From Pseudoduganella flava (GTDB lineage: Bacteria; Pseudomonadota; Gammaproteobacteria; Burkholderiales; Burkholderiaceae_D): a DNA stretch of 64,000 nucleotides. This document shows, piece after piece, positions 38,099 through 46,281 of the stretch. Location of the stretch: assembly GCF_007830495.1 (NCBI RefSeq), contig NZ_VLKW01000010.1, positions 62,001 through 126,000 of the forward strand, written 5' to 3'. Both the position numbers and the translations under genes were made by a program. Each line of letters opens with the position of its first letter. The stretch's first letter is position 1. Under the pieces are notes generated by a model. That model did not search any database, was not told the origin of the DNA, and was given only the letters and a program-made list of their open reading frames with translations.

Positions 38099-38389
38099 TC
38101 AGATGCTGGCGGCCGATGCCGGGGCGGCGGCGGCCAGAGCGCGGCCGTAGACGTCGCACAGGTCCTGGATCGTGCGCATGGCCGTCAACATCACGCTGCG
38201 GTCGGCGAACGGGTCGACACCGAGTTCCTCTTCCAGGTTCATCGTCAGCGACACCACCGTCATCGACGAGAAGCCCAGTTCGTCGACCAGTTCGCTGTCC
38301 GGCCGCAGCGGCGGCAGGGCCAGGTCCCATTCGTCGGCCACGTCGCGGATCGCCTTTTCGACCGCGTGTTGGATATCCACCTGTAACAT
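38099..38389 (-). CDS. Free-standing acyl carrier protein (96 aa)
   Basis: A discrete ACP carrying acyl groups on a phosphopantetheine arm. The attachment motif reads ELGFSSMTVV, so Ser replaces the usual Asp before the modified Ser. The fold-typical acidic helix (LEEELGVDPF) follows. The ATG at 38389 is chosen because AGGAGAACGAC precedes it; a frame-open start 84 bases further upstream lacks such support and would add a basic, non-ACP extension. It lies 40 nt before PKS-C, whose first domain is a KS with no loading ACP, so it may deliver the starter. Alternatively it is the donor ACP for acetyl or malonyl units in beta-branching. Confidence 0.9.
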   Translation of the reverse strand: MLQVDIQHAVEKAIRDVADEWDLALPPLRPDSELVDELGFSSMTVVSLTMNLEEELGVDPFADRSVMLTAMRTIQDLCDVYGRALAAAAPASAASI

Positions 38390-38417
38390 GTCGTTCTCCT
38401 GTGTTGAAGTGTGCGGT

Positions 38418-39158
38418 TCAGCGGCTAACCAACGGTGCGGCCGCCGCTTCGTCGATGTAGTCGAAACGGGCATTGCGGTACTTCGGCTTGTTCAACAGGC
38501 CGGGCAGCTTGTCGTGGAACATCGTCCACGTCTGCTCCGCGTTGCCGAGGTTGAGCAGCACGTCGGGGAAGAAGCCGCCCATGCCGAAGTCCTGCACCAG
38601 CGCGATCTCGACCTGGCCGTTACGCGCCGGGCTGACCTGCCAGCGGTTGTGGATGTGCGTGATGCGCACGCAGCACTCGTGCAGCGGGATCTTGTTGGCC
38701 GCGGCCATGATGTCCACCGAAACGATCTTCGTTTGCGGGTCTTGCGCGGCGTGCGACTTGATCACGTATTCGCGGTTCGCGAACACGGGCGGCATCAGTT
38801 CCAGCGTCCACAGCACGGCATCGCCCTGCGCCTTGTCGTTGTACGGCTCCAGCACGGTCAGCTTGGTGCACACGGGGATCCAGTCCTTGCAGTTCTGCAG
38901 GCTGTCGTTGTCGAGCATCAGCGATGCCACCAGCTGACTTTGCGTGTAGTGGCCGTGCGTGACCGCCTTGAACAGCTTCGTCGAACGGCCCGGCTCCTTG
39001 TACGACCACACCTGCACGCCATCGCGGTCGATCTCCAGCTTCCACTGTTCGGAGCCCGACAGCTTCCATGCCGCGCTGGCCGCATAACCGCCGGCGATCA
39101 GCGCCGCCGCGATCACCAGCGTACGGCGCCCGAATTTCTTCCACGTCGTCGCGTTCAT
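38418..39158 (-). CDS. Membrane-anchored START-domain protein, second copy (246 aa)
   Basis: A START/SRPBCC-fold lipid-binding protein. Residues of about 10-30 form one hydrophobic N-terminal segment (signal anchor or uncleaved signal). The rest is one START domain with the characteristic DGVQVWSYKEPG strand near the start and an FGMGGFFPDVLLN segment near the end. START domains bind sterols, lipids or other hydrophobic molecules in a deep cavity. The ATG at 39158 overlaps the stop of the paralogous gene upstream (ATGA) and has a strong AAGGAGG site. The ligand is not identifiable; the PKS product or an acyl intermediate is a reasonable guess. It is separated by 28 nt from the ACP gene. No aromatase/cyclase activity is implied. 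Confidence 0.85.
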   Translation of the reverse strand: MNATTWKKFGRRTLVIAAALIAGGYAASAAWKLSGSEQWKLEIDRDGVQVWSYKEPGRSTKLFKAVTHGHYTQSQLVASLMLDNDSLQNCKDWIPVCTKLTVLEPYNDKAQGDAVLWTLELMPPVFANREYVIKSHAAQDPQTKIVSVDIMAAANKIPLHECCVRITHIHNRWQVSPARNGQVEIALVQDFGMGGFFPDVLLNLGNAEQTWTMFHDKLPGLLNKPKYRNARFDYIDEAAAAPLVSR

Positions 39159-39925
39159 GCGGCCTCCTTGATAAAGTCGTAGCGGATCGTGCGCAGCTTG
39201 TCCGTGTTCAGCAGTTTCGGCAGCTGGTCGTGGATGAACTGCCAGGTCTGCTCGGCGCCGCCCAGGTTCAGCAGGATCGTCGGGAACATGCCGCCGATGT
39301 CGATGTCCTGCAGGAACTCGATCTCGACCTTGCCATAGCCGACCGGCTTGTACACCCAGCGGTTCTGCAGGTGCGTGACGCGCACGGTGCCGGGATTGCG
39401 CGGCAGCGCGTTCGGTGCGGCGAGGATGTTGACGGTGACGGCGCGCGTGCGCGGGTCCTGCACCACCTGCGAGCGCAGGATCATCTCGCGCGGCGCGAAC
39501 GGCCCGGGCAGGCCGAGGCGCCACAGCACCGTGTCCGACATCGTCTTCGCGCTCCACGGCACCACCACCTGCATGCCGAGGCAGCCGGGGATGTTGTCGC
39601 GGCAGTTCTGCGGCGTGGCGTTCTCGATCAAGCCGCCGACCAGCTGGTTCAACGTGTAGCCGGCCCGCGTGACGGCCTTGAACTGCTTGTTCTCGGCACC
39701 GGGCGCCTTCAGCGAATAGACCTGCACGCCGTCGCGCTCGAACTCCAGCTCCCACTTGCCGGAGCCGGACATCTTCCACAGCACATTGGCCGCGTGGAAC
39801 GCGACCACGAGGCCGGCCACGCCGTAGCCGGCGGCCCGCAGCACGCGCCGCGATCGGGAGGCGGCGGGCGCCGCCGCCTCGGGGACGGCGTCCTGCGCCG
39901 CCGGTTGCATCGTTGTAGCCGTCAT
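39155..39925 (-). CDS. Membrane-anchored START-domain protein, first copy (256 aa)
   Basis: Paralogue of the next gene, sharing the DGVQVYSLKAPG and IDIGGMFPTILLN signatures of the START fold. After a basic, Ala/Pro-rich N-terminus, residues of about 29-52 form one transmembrane helix, and the START domain follows. The start at ATG 39925 has AGGAGAAC upstream. The gene is followed without a gap by its paralogue, which looks like a tandem duplication. START proteins of this kind are known in Pseudomonas and relatives but are rarely reported in PKS loci. The proposed role is holding or shuttling a lipophilic polyketide at the inner membrane; this is inferred from the neighbouring export genes. 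Confidence 0.85.
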   Translation of the reverse strand: MTATTMQPAAQDAVPEAAAPAASRSRRVLRAAGYGVAGLVVAFHAANVLWKMSGSGKWELEFERDGVQVYSLKAPGAENKQFKAVTRAGYTLNQLVGGLIENATPQNCRDNIPGCLGMQVVVPWSAKTMSDTVLWRLGLPGPFAPREMILRSQVVQDPRTRAVTVNILAAPNALPRNPGTVRVTHLQNRWVYKPVGYGKVEIEFLQDIDIGGMFPTILLNLGGAEQTWQFIHDQLPKLLNTDKLRTIRYDFIKEAA

Positions 39926-39963
39926 GGGGTTCTCCTGGTTGGTACAAAGGGGGAAGCGCGCGC

Positions 39964-41235
39964 TTACAGCGCCGGCGCCAGTTGCCGGGCCAGATACCTG
40001 GCCATCGCGAGGACCGTCAGCGTGGGCGTGCCGCGCATCTCGTCCGGAATGATCGAGCCGTCGCACACGTGCAGGTTGCGCACCGGGCTTTCCATGCGCG
40101 CGTCGACGTGTTCGCCGATCCGCAGCAGCCCGCCGACCCGGCCGGCGCACGACAGGCCGAAGTTGAAGATGTGCTGCGCGCCGGCCTGGCGCAGGATCCG
40201 CAGCGCTTCTTCCTCGCCCTTCTTCAGCTTCGCGAAATCGGCCTCGGACAGTTCCTTGTGCAGGCCACCGTCGGCGCGCAATTCGCCGCCCAGCCCATCC
40301 TTGACCTTGACGCCGATCGCGATCGCCTGCGGATAGGCGACGGCATGGCGGAACTTCAGCTTCGCCGGCATCATCATCTTGTAGAGGAAGCGGCAGATAT
40401 TGGCGTCGCCCAGCTCGATGCCGTCGTCGAGCTGGCAGCCCATGCTGCCGACGAAATTGTCGCGCCCCTGCATGCCGGGTACCAGGCCATAGATCGCGTA
40501 GCCGGGGTTGACGTAGAAGCCATGCCGGCCCACGCCATCGACGCCGCAGGCGCGCAGCAGCGCCGGCGTGGCCAGCTCGCCGGCCGCCAGCACCACCTTG
40601 CCCGCATACGCGCGGTGCACGACGTTCGAGAACATGTGGCGGCGCTCGCGGTACTCGACGCCGATGGCGGCGCCGTTCTCGATCAGCACGCGCTGTACGG
40701 TGGCGCGCGTCACGAGCCGCGTGCCCTGCGCCACCGCGTCGTCCACATAGCTGCGTGCGCGCCACAGCGCGCCGTGGCTGTAGCCGCCATCGCAGCGCGA
40801 CTGGTCCACCAGCATGTCGTGCTTGTGCCACGCGTGGCCCAGCGCGACGGCGCCGTCGCGAAGCCGCAAGGCCTGCTCGCCCAGCAGCGCGTCCGGCAGC
40901 GGTGCGATCGGCAGTTCGCGGCGCAGCGCGTCCACGTCCGATGCCAGGTCGATGCCGAGCGCGTTGAACACGTCCAGCGGCGGCGCGTTGACGACGCCGA
41001 AGTACAGGCCCGTGGAGCCGCCCTTGGTGAGCGCGCGGACGGTGGCCAGCTTGCGGCCGACCTTGACCTGGTCGATGACGGAGGCAAAGCCCGTCACGCT
41101 CTCGCGCAGCGGCGCATCGCCGCCCCGTTCCAGCAGCAGCACGCGCTTGTTTTGTCTGCTCCATTCGCGTGCAAGCATGGCGCCGGCCGTGCCGGAACCG
41201 ACGACGATCGCGTCGTATTCGGGATGATCTTTCAT
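39964..41235 (-). CDS. GMC-family FAD-dependent oxidoreductase (423 aa)
   Basis: A flavoprotein of the glucose-methanol-choline family, which oxidises alcohols or related groups. The FAD-binding Rossmann motif GSGTAGAMLAREW is at residues of about 13-25, with the acidic strand end LLLERGG near 34-40. A C-terminal GMC signature, CDGSIIPDEMRGTPTLTVLA, is at about 389-408. The protein is shorter than typical members (about 500-600 aa), and the usual Asn-Pro in the C-terminal motif reads Thr-Pro, so the active site is non-standard. No secretion signal is visible. It lies 16 nt after the DUF1302 gene and 38 nt before the START pair, so it is probably a tailoring enzyme for the polyketide. A role in redox activation of the lipid carrier system cannot be excluded. 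Confidence 0.85.
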   Translation of the reverse strand: MKDHPEYDAIVVGSGTAGAMLAREWSRQNKRVLLLERGGDAPLRESVTGFASVIDQVKVGRKLATVRALTKGGSTGLYFGVVNAPPLDVFNALGIDLASDVDALRRELPIAPLPDALLGEQALRLRDGAVALGHAWHKHDMLVDQSRCDGGYSHGALWRARSYVDDAVAQGTRLVTRATVQRVLIENGAAIGVEYRERRHMFSNVVHRAYAGKVVLAAGELATPALLRACGVDGVGRHGFYVNPGYAIYGLVPGMQGRDNFVGSMGCQLDDGIELGDANICRFLYKMMMPAKLKFRHAVAYPQAIAIGVKVKDGLGGELRADGGLHKELSEADFAKLKKGEEEALRILRQAGAQHIFNFGLSCAGRVGGLLRIGEHVDARMESPVRNLHVCDGSIIPDEMRGTPTLTVLAMARYLARQLAPAL

Positions 41236-41251
41236 GTTCTCTCGGGTTGGG

Positions 41252-42658
41252 TTAGAACTGGTACAGCAGGCGGAGCACGGCGGCGTTCTGGCCGCGATAG
41301 GGCCACAGTTCGCTGTTCCTGTCCTTCACCTTCAGGTAGAAGGTATCGAGGCTGACGCTGACCCGGCCGTTCACCTTGTAGGTCAGGAACAGCGAGTGCT
41401 GGAAGCTCGTGTGGGTCTGGTTGTAGACGGTCAGCCAGTTCGCCGTCAGGTTGTCGTTGATGAAGTTGTTGCGCCAGCCCAGCACGAACATATTGCTGCT
41501 CCGGGTTGTCGCCATGCCCGGCTCCCAGCCCAGCACGCGGCGGTTCACCGCTTCCAGGCTGACGGCGTGGTTGCCGGCATTCCCCAGTGTGTACTCGGCG
41601 CGCAGCGACGTATCCAGCTGGTCCTTGCGCTGCGTTTGCAGCGTCGCCGGGTTCAGGAACGCGCGCGGCGACTTCCTGGCGATCTCGCCCGAGTACAGCA
41701 CCTTCTCGGTGGCCAGGTTGAACGACATGCCGAGCATGTCGAAGCGCTGCGGCGTCGCGACGAACGTCGGCGGCGCACGCGTGCGATCGACCTCGAACGC
41801 ATAGTCGTTGTCCCACAGCCGCGCCGCCATCACGGCCACGTCGCTGCTGCCGAACGTCTTCTTCCAGCGCATGCCGTATTCGCGCAGGTTGTCGTGCGGT
41901 GCACGCTCCTGCGGCAGGCCGCCGGTCAGGTCCAGCGCATACGCGGTGCCCTTTTCCGGCAGCTTGTTGAAGCGGGCCCGCGGCACGTAGAAGAAGCTGA
42001 AGTCCCCGACCGGCGTGAACTGGTCGACAGTCGCCATGAATTGCGACAGCCGCGATTCCTCCAGCGAGACGAAGAACAGTTCGGACAGGTTGCGGGGGCT
42101 GATCACGTCGGTGATCGCGCCCGCATCGGACTCGCCCCACACGAGGATCTGGCGGCCGACCTTGACGCTGGTCTTGCCCTTGCTGTACTGCAGGAAGGCC
42201 GAACGCACCGTGCTTTCCTGGAACGTCTCGCCGCGCGCGTTGGCGCGGTGGTCGCCCGGCCAGTAGTGCGTTTCCAGCGCATCGAGCTGCACGTAGTAAT
42301 TGTCGAGGAAGTACTTCTCGTACTCGACGCGCAGCGAGGTGCGGTTGTTCGGCAAGCTGTGCGGCTCGCGGATCCGGGCGGCCAGCTCGTGGCGGATGCC
42401 GAAGCGCGCGCCCGGCACGAGGCCGGAGCGGCCCTCGTCCTGTACCGGCTTGTCGGCACCCGGCGCGGCCGGGCGCACGTCGTCGCCGGAGATCCCCATC
42501 ACCTCGTCCGCCGCCTGCGGCTGCGGCTGCGGGGCCGGACTCACGGGCTGCGGCGGCTGCGGCTGGACCTGGGCCAGCGCTTGCGGCGTCGCCAGCGCTA
42601 CGCCCAGGGCCACGCTCTGGGCCAACCTATACGCAACCGGTGCGAACAGCTTGGCCAT
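41252..42658 (-). CDS. DUF1302-family outer-membrane beta-barrel protein (468 aa)
   Basis: The protein has a signal peptide (basic start, hydrophobic core, cleavage likely near ALAQ at residues 27-30), then a Pro/Gln-rich linker, then a long series of amphipathic beta strands. It ends in aromatic Phe (LLYQF), as outer-membrane barrels do. The length and motifs such as VKVGRQILVWGESD and ITDVISPRNL fit DUF1302. Family members occur beside LolA-like and RND genes and are thought to be outer-membrane channels for hydrophobic compounds. The ATG at 42658 is chosen over a frame-open upstream extension because GGAAAGAG precedes it, the signal peptide starts there, and it overlaps the previous stop as TGATG. 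Role: probable outer-membrane step of product export. Confidence 0.85.
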   Translation of the reverse strand: MAKLFAPVAYRLAQSVALGVALATPQALAQVQPQPPQPVSPAPQPQPQAADEVMGISGDDVRPAAPGADKPVQDEGRSGLVPGARFGIRHELAARIREPHSLPNNRTSLRVEYEKYFLDNYYVQLDALETHYWPGDHRANARGETFQESTVRSAFLQYSKGKTSVKVGRQILVWGESDAGAITDVISPRNLSELFFVSLEESRLSQFMATVDQFTPVGDFSFFYVPRARFNKLPEKGTAYALDLTGGLPQERAPHDNLREYGMRWKKTFGSSDVAVMAARLWDNDYAFEVDRTRAPPTFVATPQRFDMLGMSFNLATEKVLYSGEIARKSPRAFLNPATLQTQRKDQLDTSLRAEYTLGNAGNHAVSLEAVNRRVLGWEPGMATTRSSNMFVLGWRNNFINDNLTANWLTVYNQTHTSFQHSLFLTYKVNGRVSVSLDTFYLKVKDRNSELWPYRGQNAAVLRLLYQF

Positions 42659-43557
42659 CACTCTTTCCAGAACGAGCGGTACTTGACGAGGTAGCGTTCG
42701 CGGAACGCCTGGTCGGTCAGCGCACGCTGCGACAGGTATTCGTCCTCGACGGGGATGTTCAGCGCGATCGCCTGCCGGTCCATCACGCTGACGCGGCGTG
42801 TCAGCAGGTTGTCCATCGTGACCTGGCGCGGTAGCCATTTGTGGTTCACCTGCTGCAGGTTCTTCACGGTGCGCACCTTGTTCAGGCGGCCGTCATGGTC
42901 GTAGTACTCGCCGCGTAGCAGCACGAAGCGGTCCTTGTCGATCCACGTCAGCGAGCGCGCGTAGTTGCTGGTTTCCTTCTTGCGCCCGACGGGCACCCAT
43001 TCCAGCACATAGGCGGGCACCTCGACATAGCCCTTGCCTGCTTCCAGCACGCGCACCTTCTCCTCGCGCAGCAGCTTGATGTCGTATTCCTCCAGCCGCG
43101 GTTCTTCCAGGTCTTCCATGTAGAACTCGGTGCCGAAGTAGCTGCCGCTGTCGGCGCTGTCCTTCACCGACAGCACGCGCTTGACCTTGCCCAGCGCGGG
43201 CAGGTACATCCAGTAGTCGTTGACCTTGTCCTTGTCCCAGTATTCCCAGCCGAGCATGCCGATGCCACGGTCGCCGATCGGTTCGGCCAGCACGCCCATC
43301 GAGCGAATGTCGCGGCCATACGACTTCGCCACGTTCTCGACGACGCGCTCGCGCGGGCGTTCCGTGCAGCGCATCTGCGCCTGTTCGACCTTGTAGCCGC
43401 AGGTGCTCAGCTTCAGCTTCGCGGTCACGGCGTCGTGGCGCAGTTCGTCGTCGTACTTCTGCGCGACCTGCTGCGCGTTCATTGATTCGGTGGTCGCCAG
43501 GGCCGGTGCGGCCAGCGCGCAACCCGCCGCGGCCAGGATGATGGTACGGATGTTCAT
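42658..43557 (-). CDS. LolA-like outer-membrane lipoprotein-sorting family periplasmic protein (299 aa)
   Basis: A cleavable signal peptide (residues 1-21, ending ALA) leads into a LolA-like half-barrel that in related proteins binds lipids in the periplasm. The body contains the LGWEYWDKDKVNDYWMYLPAL segment and KVKRVLSVKDSADSGSYFGT, typical of the LolA-like family paired with RND exporters. AGAGGAAC lies upstream of the ATG. It sits between the RND permease gene (57 nt upstream) and the DUF1302 barrel (overlapping by one base). This trio is a known gene neighbourhood in proteobacteria, and the three products plausibly pass a hydrophobic cargo from inner to outer membrane. The cargo in this locus is presumably the polyketide, by inference. 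Confidence 0.85.
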   Translation of the reverse strand: MNIRTIILAAAGCALAAPALATTESMNAQQVAQKYDDELRHDAVTAKLKLSTCGYKVEQAQMRCTERPRERVVENVAKSYGRDIRSMGVLAEPIGDRGIGMLGWEYWDKDKVNDYWMYLPALGKVKRVLSVKDSADSGSYFGTEFYMEDLEEPRLEEYDIKLLREEKVRVLEAGKGYVEVPAYVLEWVPVGRKKETSNYARSLTWIDKDRFVLLRGEYYDHDGRLNKVRTVKNLQQVNHKWLPRQVTMDNLLTRRVSVMDRQAIALNIPVEDEYLSQRALTDQAFRERYLVKYRSFWKE

Positions 43558-43614
43558 GGTGTTCCTCTTGCTGGTAAGTCTGGAAAATGCGGGCGGCAGC
43601 GCCCGCGCGTATCG

Positions 43615-46221
43615 TCAGGCGGCCAGTTCGTGGGCCGGTCCCGCCGCGGGTTCATGCTTGCCCTCGAACTTCAAGCCGAGAATCAGGATCACCGAGGGGG
43701 TCAGCAGCAGTTCGCACAGCCAGCCGACCAGCACGGCCAGCGCGCCGTAGATGCCGACGTTGGCATTGCCGGGGCTGGACGACAGGGCCAGCACGCCCAG
43801 GCCCAGTGCCAGGATCATCGCCGTGTAGGTGACGGCCTGGCCGGCTTCGCGGAGCGTGTCGCGCAGGGCCCGGTGCATGTCGCCGTCGCGCGCCACCTCG
43901 TGCCGGTAGTGGCTGATGAAGTGAATCGTGTCGTCCACCGCCATGCCCAGCACTATCGGTGCGATCAGCACCGTGTTGAAGTCGAGCGGCACGCCGAACA
44001 GGCCCATCAGGCCGAACGTCAGCATCACCGGCACGGCGTTCGCGGCGACCGACACGATGCCGGCCTTCAGCGAACCGAAGATCAGCAGCAGGATCACGCT
44101 GATCGTCACGATTGACCAGAAGAACTCCGACAGCGACGTCCACGACAGGTAGTCGGAGCCCTGCATCATCAGCGTGAAGAGCCCCGTCACGGAAGCCTTC
44201 GCATCCGGGTAGCGCTTTTTGAGGTCGGCGGTGGCCGCGTCGATGTCGCGCTGCATGGCCTGGAACACGCGGGTGTATTCATAGGAACCGCCATTGCGCA
44301 ACGCCACGTCGATGTGTGCCTTGCTGTAGTCGTCCGAGACCATCTTGCGGCGTTCGGACGGGTTCGAGTTGTCGAACATGAAGAACGTGTTGGCCAGCGC
44401 GGCACGAGTTGGCGGCACCACGTACATGTCCGGCCGGTCCTCGTTCAGCGCCTTGTAGGAGCTCTTCGCCACGTCGACCAGCGACAGCGTGCGCACCACA
44501 TATTTCTGGTAGCGGGTTTCGATCGTGCGCTGCAGCGCGTCGATCCGGTTCAGCACATACGGATCGTGCAGCGCGTATTCCTGGCCCAGGTCGAAGTACA
44601 CCTTCAGCGACTGCGAGCCCAGCATCGTGCGGTCCGCGATGTCCATGTCGCCGCGGATCTTCGCTTCGCGGGGGAACATCGACCTGGCGTCCGTATCGAT
44701 GCGCAGCTGCGCCATGCCGACCACGCAGATAGCCAGCACCACGGCCCAGAACACGGCGATCGGGTAGCGGTACTTCAGCACGAACGGAAACACGTGCGTC
44801 AACGCCCGCTGCACCAGCACGCCCACGTTCGGCACGAACCGCCCGGCCAGGCCGGCCAGCGCGGCTCCCTTGCGCGGCCGGTCTCCCTGCGCGGCCGGGC
44901 GGCGCCGTGCCCACCACAGGTCCACCATCGCCGGCAGCGCGAAGATGCTGAACAGGAAAGTGACGAAGATGCCGGCCGCCGTCGTGGCACCGAATACCTG
45001 GATCGGCACGATCGGCGTGAACAGCACGGACAGCATGCCCACCGCGCTGGTGACGGCCGTCAGGAAGCACGCGTTGGCGGACGAATGATAGGACGAGCGC
45101 AGCGCAGTGCGGTGGTCCTGGCCCTGGTTGCGGAAGTACTCGTAACCGGACAGGATGTGGATCGAATCGGCGATGCCGACGACGAGGATCATCGCCACCG
45201 TGAGGATCAGGAAGGCGGTGAACGTGACGCCCAGCCAGCTGGCGATGCCGATCGTCCAGACGGCGCCCAGCACCACGGTCAACGCCGGCCACAGCACGCC
45301 GCTGAAGGAGCGGAACAGGAACCACAGCACGGCGACCATGATCGCCAGCATGGCCATGTACAGCGCCCCCATCTCCTGCAGCATCTGCATGTTGTATTCG
45401 GTGGACGCGGGGTTGCCGACCGGGTGGAAGTCGAACCGGCTGGCGAATTCCGGCTTGGCCAGCGTGACCTTGACGGCGTTGATGAAGTCCAGGTACTGCC
45501 CCAGGTCGGTCGGCTGGAATTTCACGCGCCCCGCCTGGGCCTTGCCGTCATAGGCCATGCTCAGGCTGTCCATGTCCAGCTTGCCCGCGCCGGTACCCAT
45601 GCTTTGGCTGGCGCGCGCCTCGAAGTCGACAGGGATCGCCCCGAAGTTCGTCTCGACAAGGATGCCGCCGTAGCGATGATCGCGCGAGAAGTACTGTTGC
45701 GGCAGCGAGCGCTGCGAGTGCGCCGTGCGGGCGATCGCCAGCAGTTCCTCCTTGCCGTCGGGGATCTTCGGCGGTACCAGGTTGCGGCTGACCAGCGCAT
45801 CGTCCTCCACCTTCAGGACCGGGGCGTTGTCGAGCGTCGTGATCTTGACGATGCGCTTCAACGGCGAATGGGCGTCGGCCTGCAGCATGCGCTCCGTCAG
45901 GTCGCGCCGCAACGCCCGCGCCGCCGCCAGCGACTGCGCCGAGAACACGTCGCCGTCCTTGGCCCGGTACACGATATACAGGTGATCGTCGCTGCCGAAG
46001 CGGGCGCGGAATGCGTCCATCGACACGATCGTCGGGTCGTCGTCGGCGAACCAGCCTTCGATCGTCATGTCGAAGCGGATCCGGCCCAGGCCCGCGATGG
46101 CAAAGGCCGTGATACCGATCACGAGCAGCCAGACCAGCCACTTCCTGGCCAGCACCCGGTCGGGCACCGAGTCGAAATAATGCATCAACGCCTGCCCGGC
46201 GCGATTAAGGTGTGCTTTCAC
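43615..46221 (-). CDS. RND-superfamily (MMPL-type) exporter (868 aa)
   Basis: An inner-membrane proton-driven exporter with two homologous halves, each with one N-terminal helix (KWLVWLLVIGITAFAI at about 28-43; a second near 490-515), a large periplasmic loop, then five helices. Charged motifs in helix 4 of each half are visible: GIADSIHI and GMAVDDTIHF. The length is typical of the MMPL/HpnN-like branch, not tripartite AcrB (about 1040 aa). Translation probably starts at GTG 46221, since GGAG lies eight bases upstream and no in-frame ATG is close. It is 60 nt after PKS-B and leads the export block. Substrates of relatives are lipids, hopanoids or polyketide lipids. Confidence 0.92.
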   Translation of the reverse strand: MKAHLNRAGQALMHYFDSVPDRVLARKWLVWLLVIGITAFAIAGLGRIRFDMTIEGWFADDDPTIVSMDAFRARFGSDDHLYIVYRAKDGDVFSAQSLAAARALRRDLTERMLQADAHSPLKRIVKITTLDNAPVLKVEDDALVSRNLVPPKIPDGKEELLAIARTAHSQRSLPQQYFSRDHRYGGILVETNFGAIPVDFEARASQSMGTGAGKLDMDSLSMAYDGKAQAGRVKFQPTDLGQYLDFINAVKVTLAKPEFASRFDFHPVGNPASTEYNMQMLQEMGALYMAMLAIMVAVLWFLFRSFSGVLWPALTVVLGAVWTIGIASWLGVTFTAFLILTVAMILVVGIADSIHILSGYEYFRNQGQDHRTALRSSYHSSANACFLTAVTSAVGMLSVLFTPIVPIQVFGATTAAGIFVTFLFSIFALPAMVDLWWARRRPAAQGDRPRKGAALAGLAGRFVPNVGVLVQRALTHVFPFVLKYRYPIAVFWAVVLAICVVGMAQLRIDTDARSMFPREAKIRGDMDIADRTMLGSQSLKVYFDLGQEYALHDPYVLNRIDALQRTIETRYQKYVVRTLSLVDVAKSSYKALNEDRPDMYVVPPTRAALANTFFMFDNSNPSERRKMVSDDYSKAHIDVALRNGGSYEYTRVFQAMQRDIDAATADLKKRYPDAKASVTGLFTLMMQGSDYLSWTSLSEFFWSIVTISVILLLIFGSLKAGIVSVAANAVPVMLTFGLMGLFGVPLDFNTVLIAPIVLGMAVDDTIHFISHYRHEVARDGDMHRALRDTLREAGQAVTYTAMILALGLGVLALSSSPGNANVGIYGALAVLVGWLCELLLTPSVILILGLKFEGKHEPAAGPAHELAA

Positions 46222-46281
46222 TGTCGATCTCCATGCTGTGCGCTGCTTGCAGAGGGCCGGCTCCCGTCATGGGGCGCCGGT

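Noticed and set aside
38418..39925. START proteins as aromatase/cyclases of aromatic polyketides
   Set aside because: Both have membrane anchors and START-type signatures, and the PKS is a modular reducing system, so type II aromatic cyclisation is not expected.
38418..39947. A 509-residue frame covering both the START gene and upstream DNA
   Set aside because: The first half is a shadow of the paralogous START gene. The real start is the ATG at 39158 with AAGGAGG and a membrane anchor.
39155..41164. A 669-residue frame ending in a START domain
   Set aside because: Its N-terminal part is an out-of-frame reading of the GMC oxidoreductase gene. The START protein starts at 39925 with its own ribosome site.
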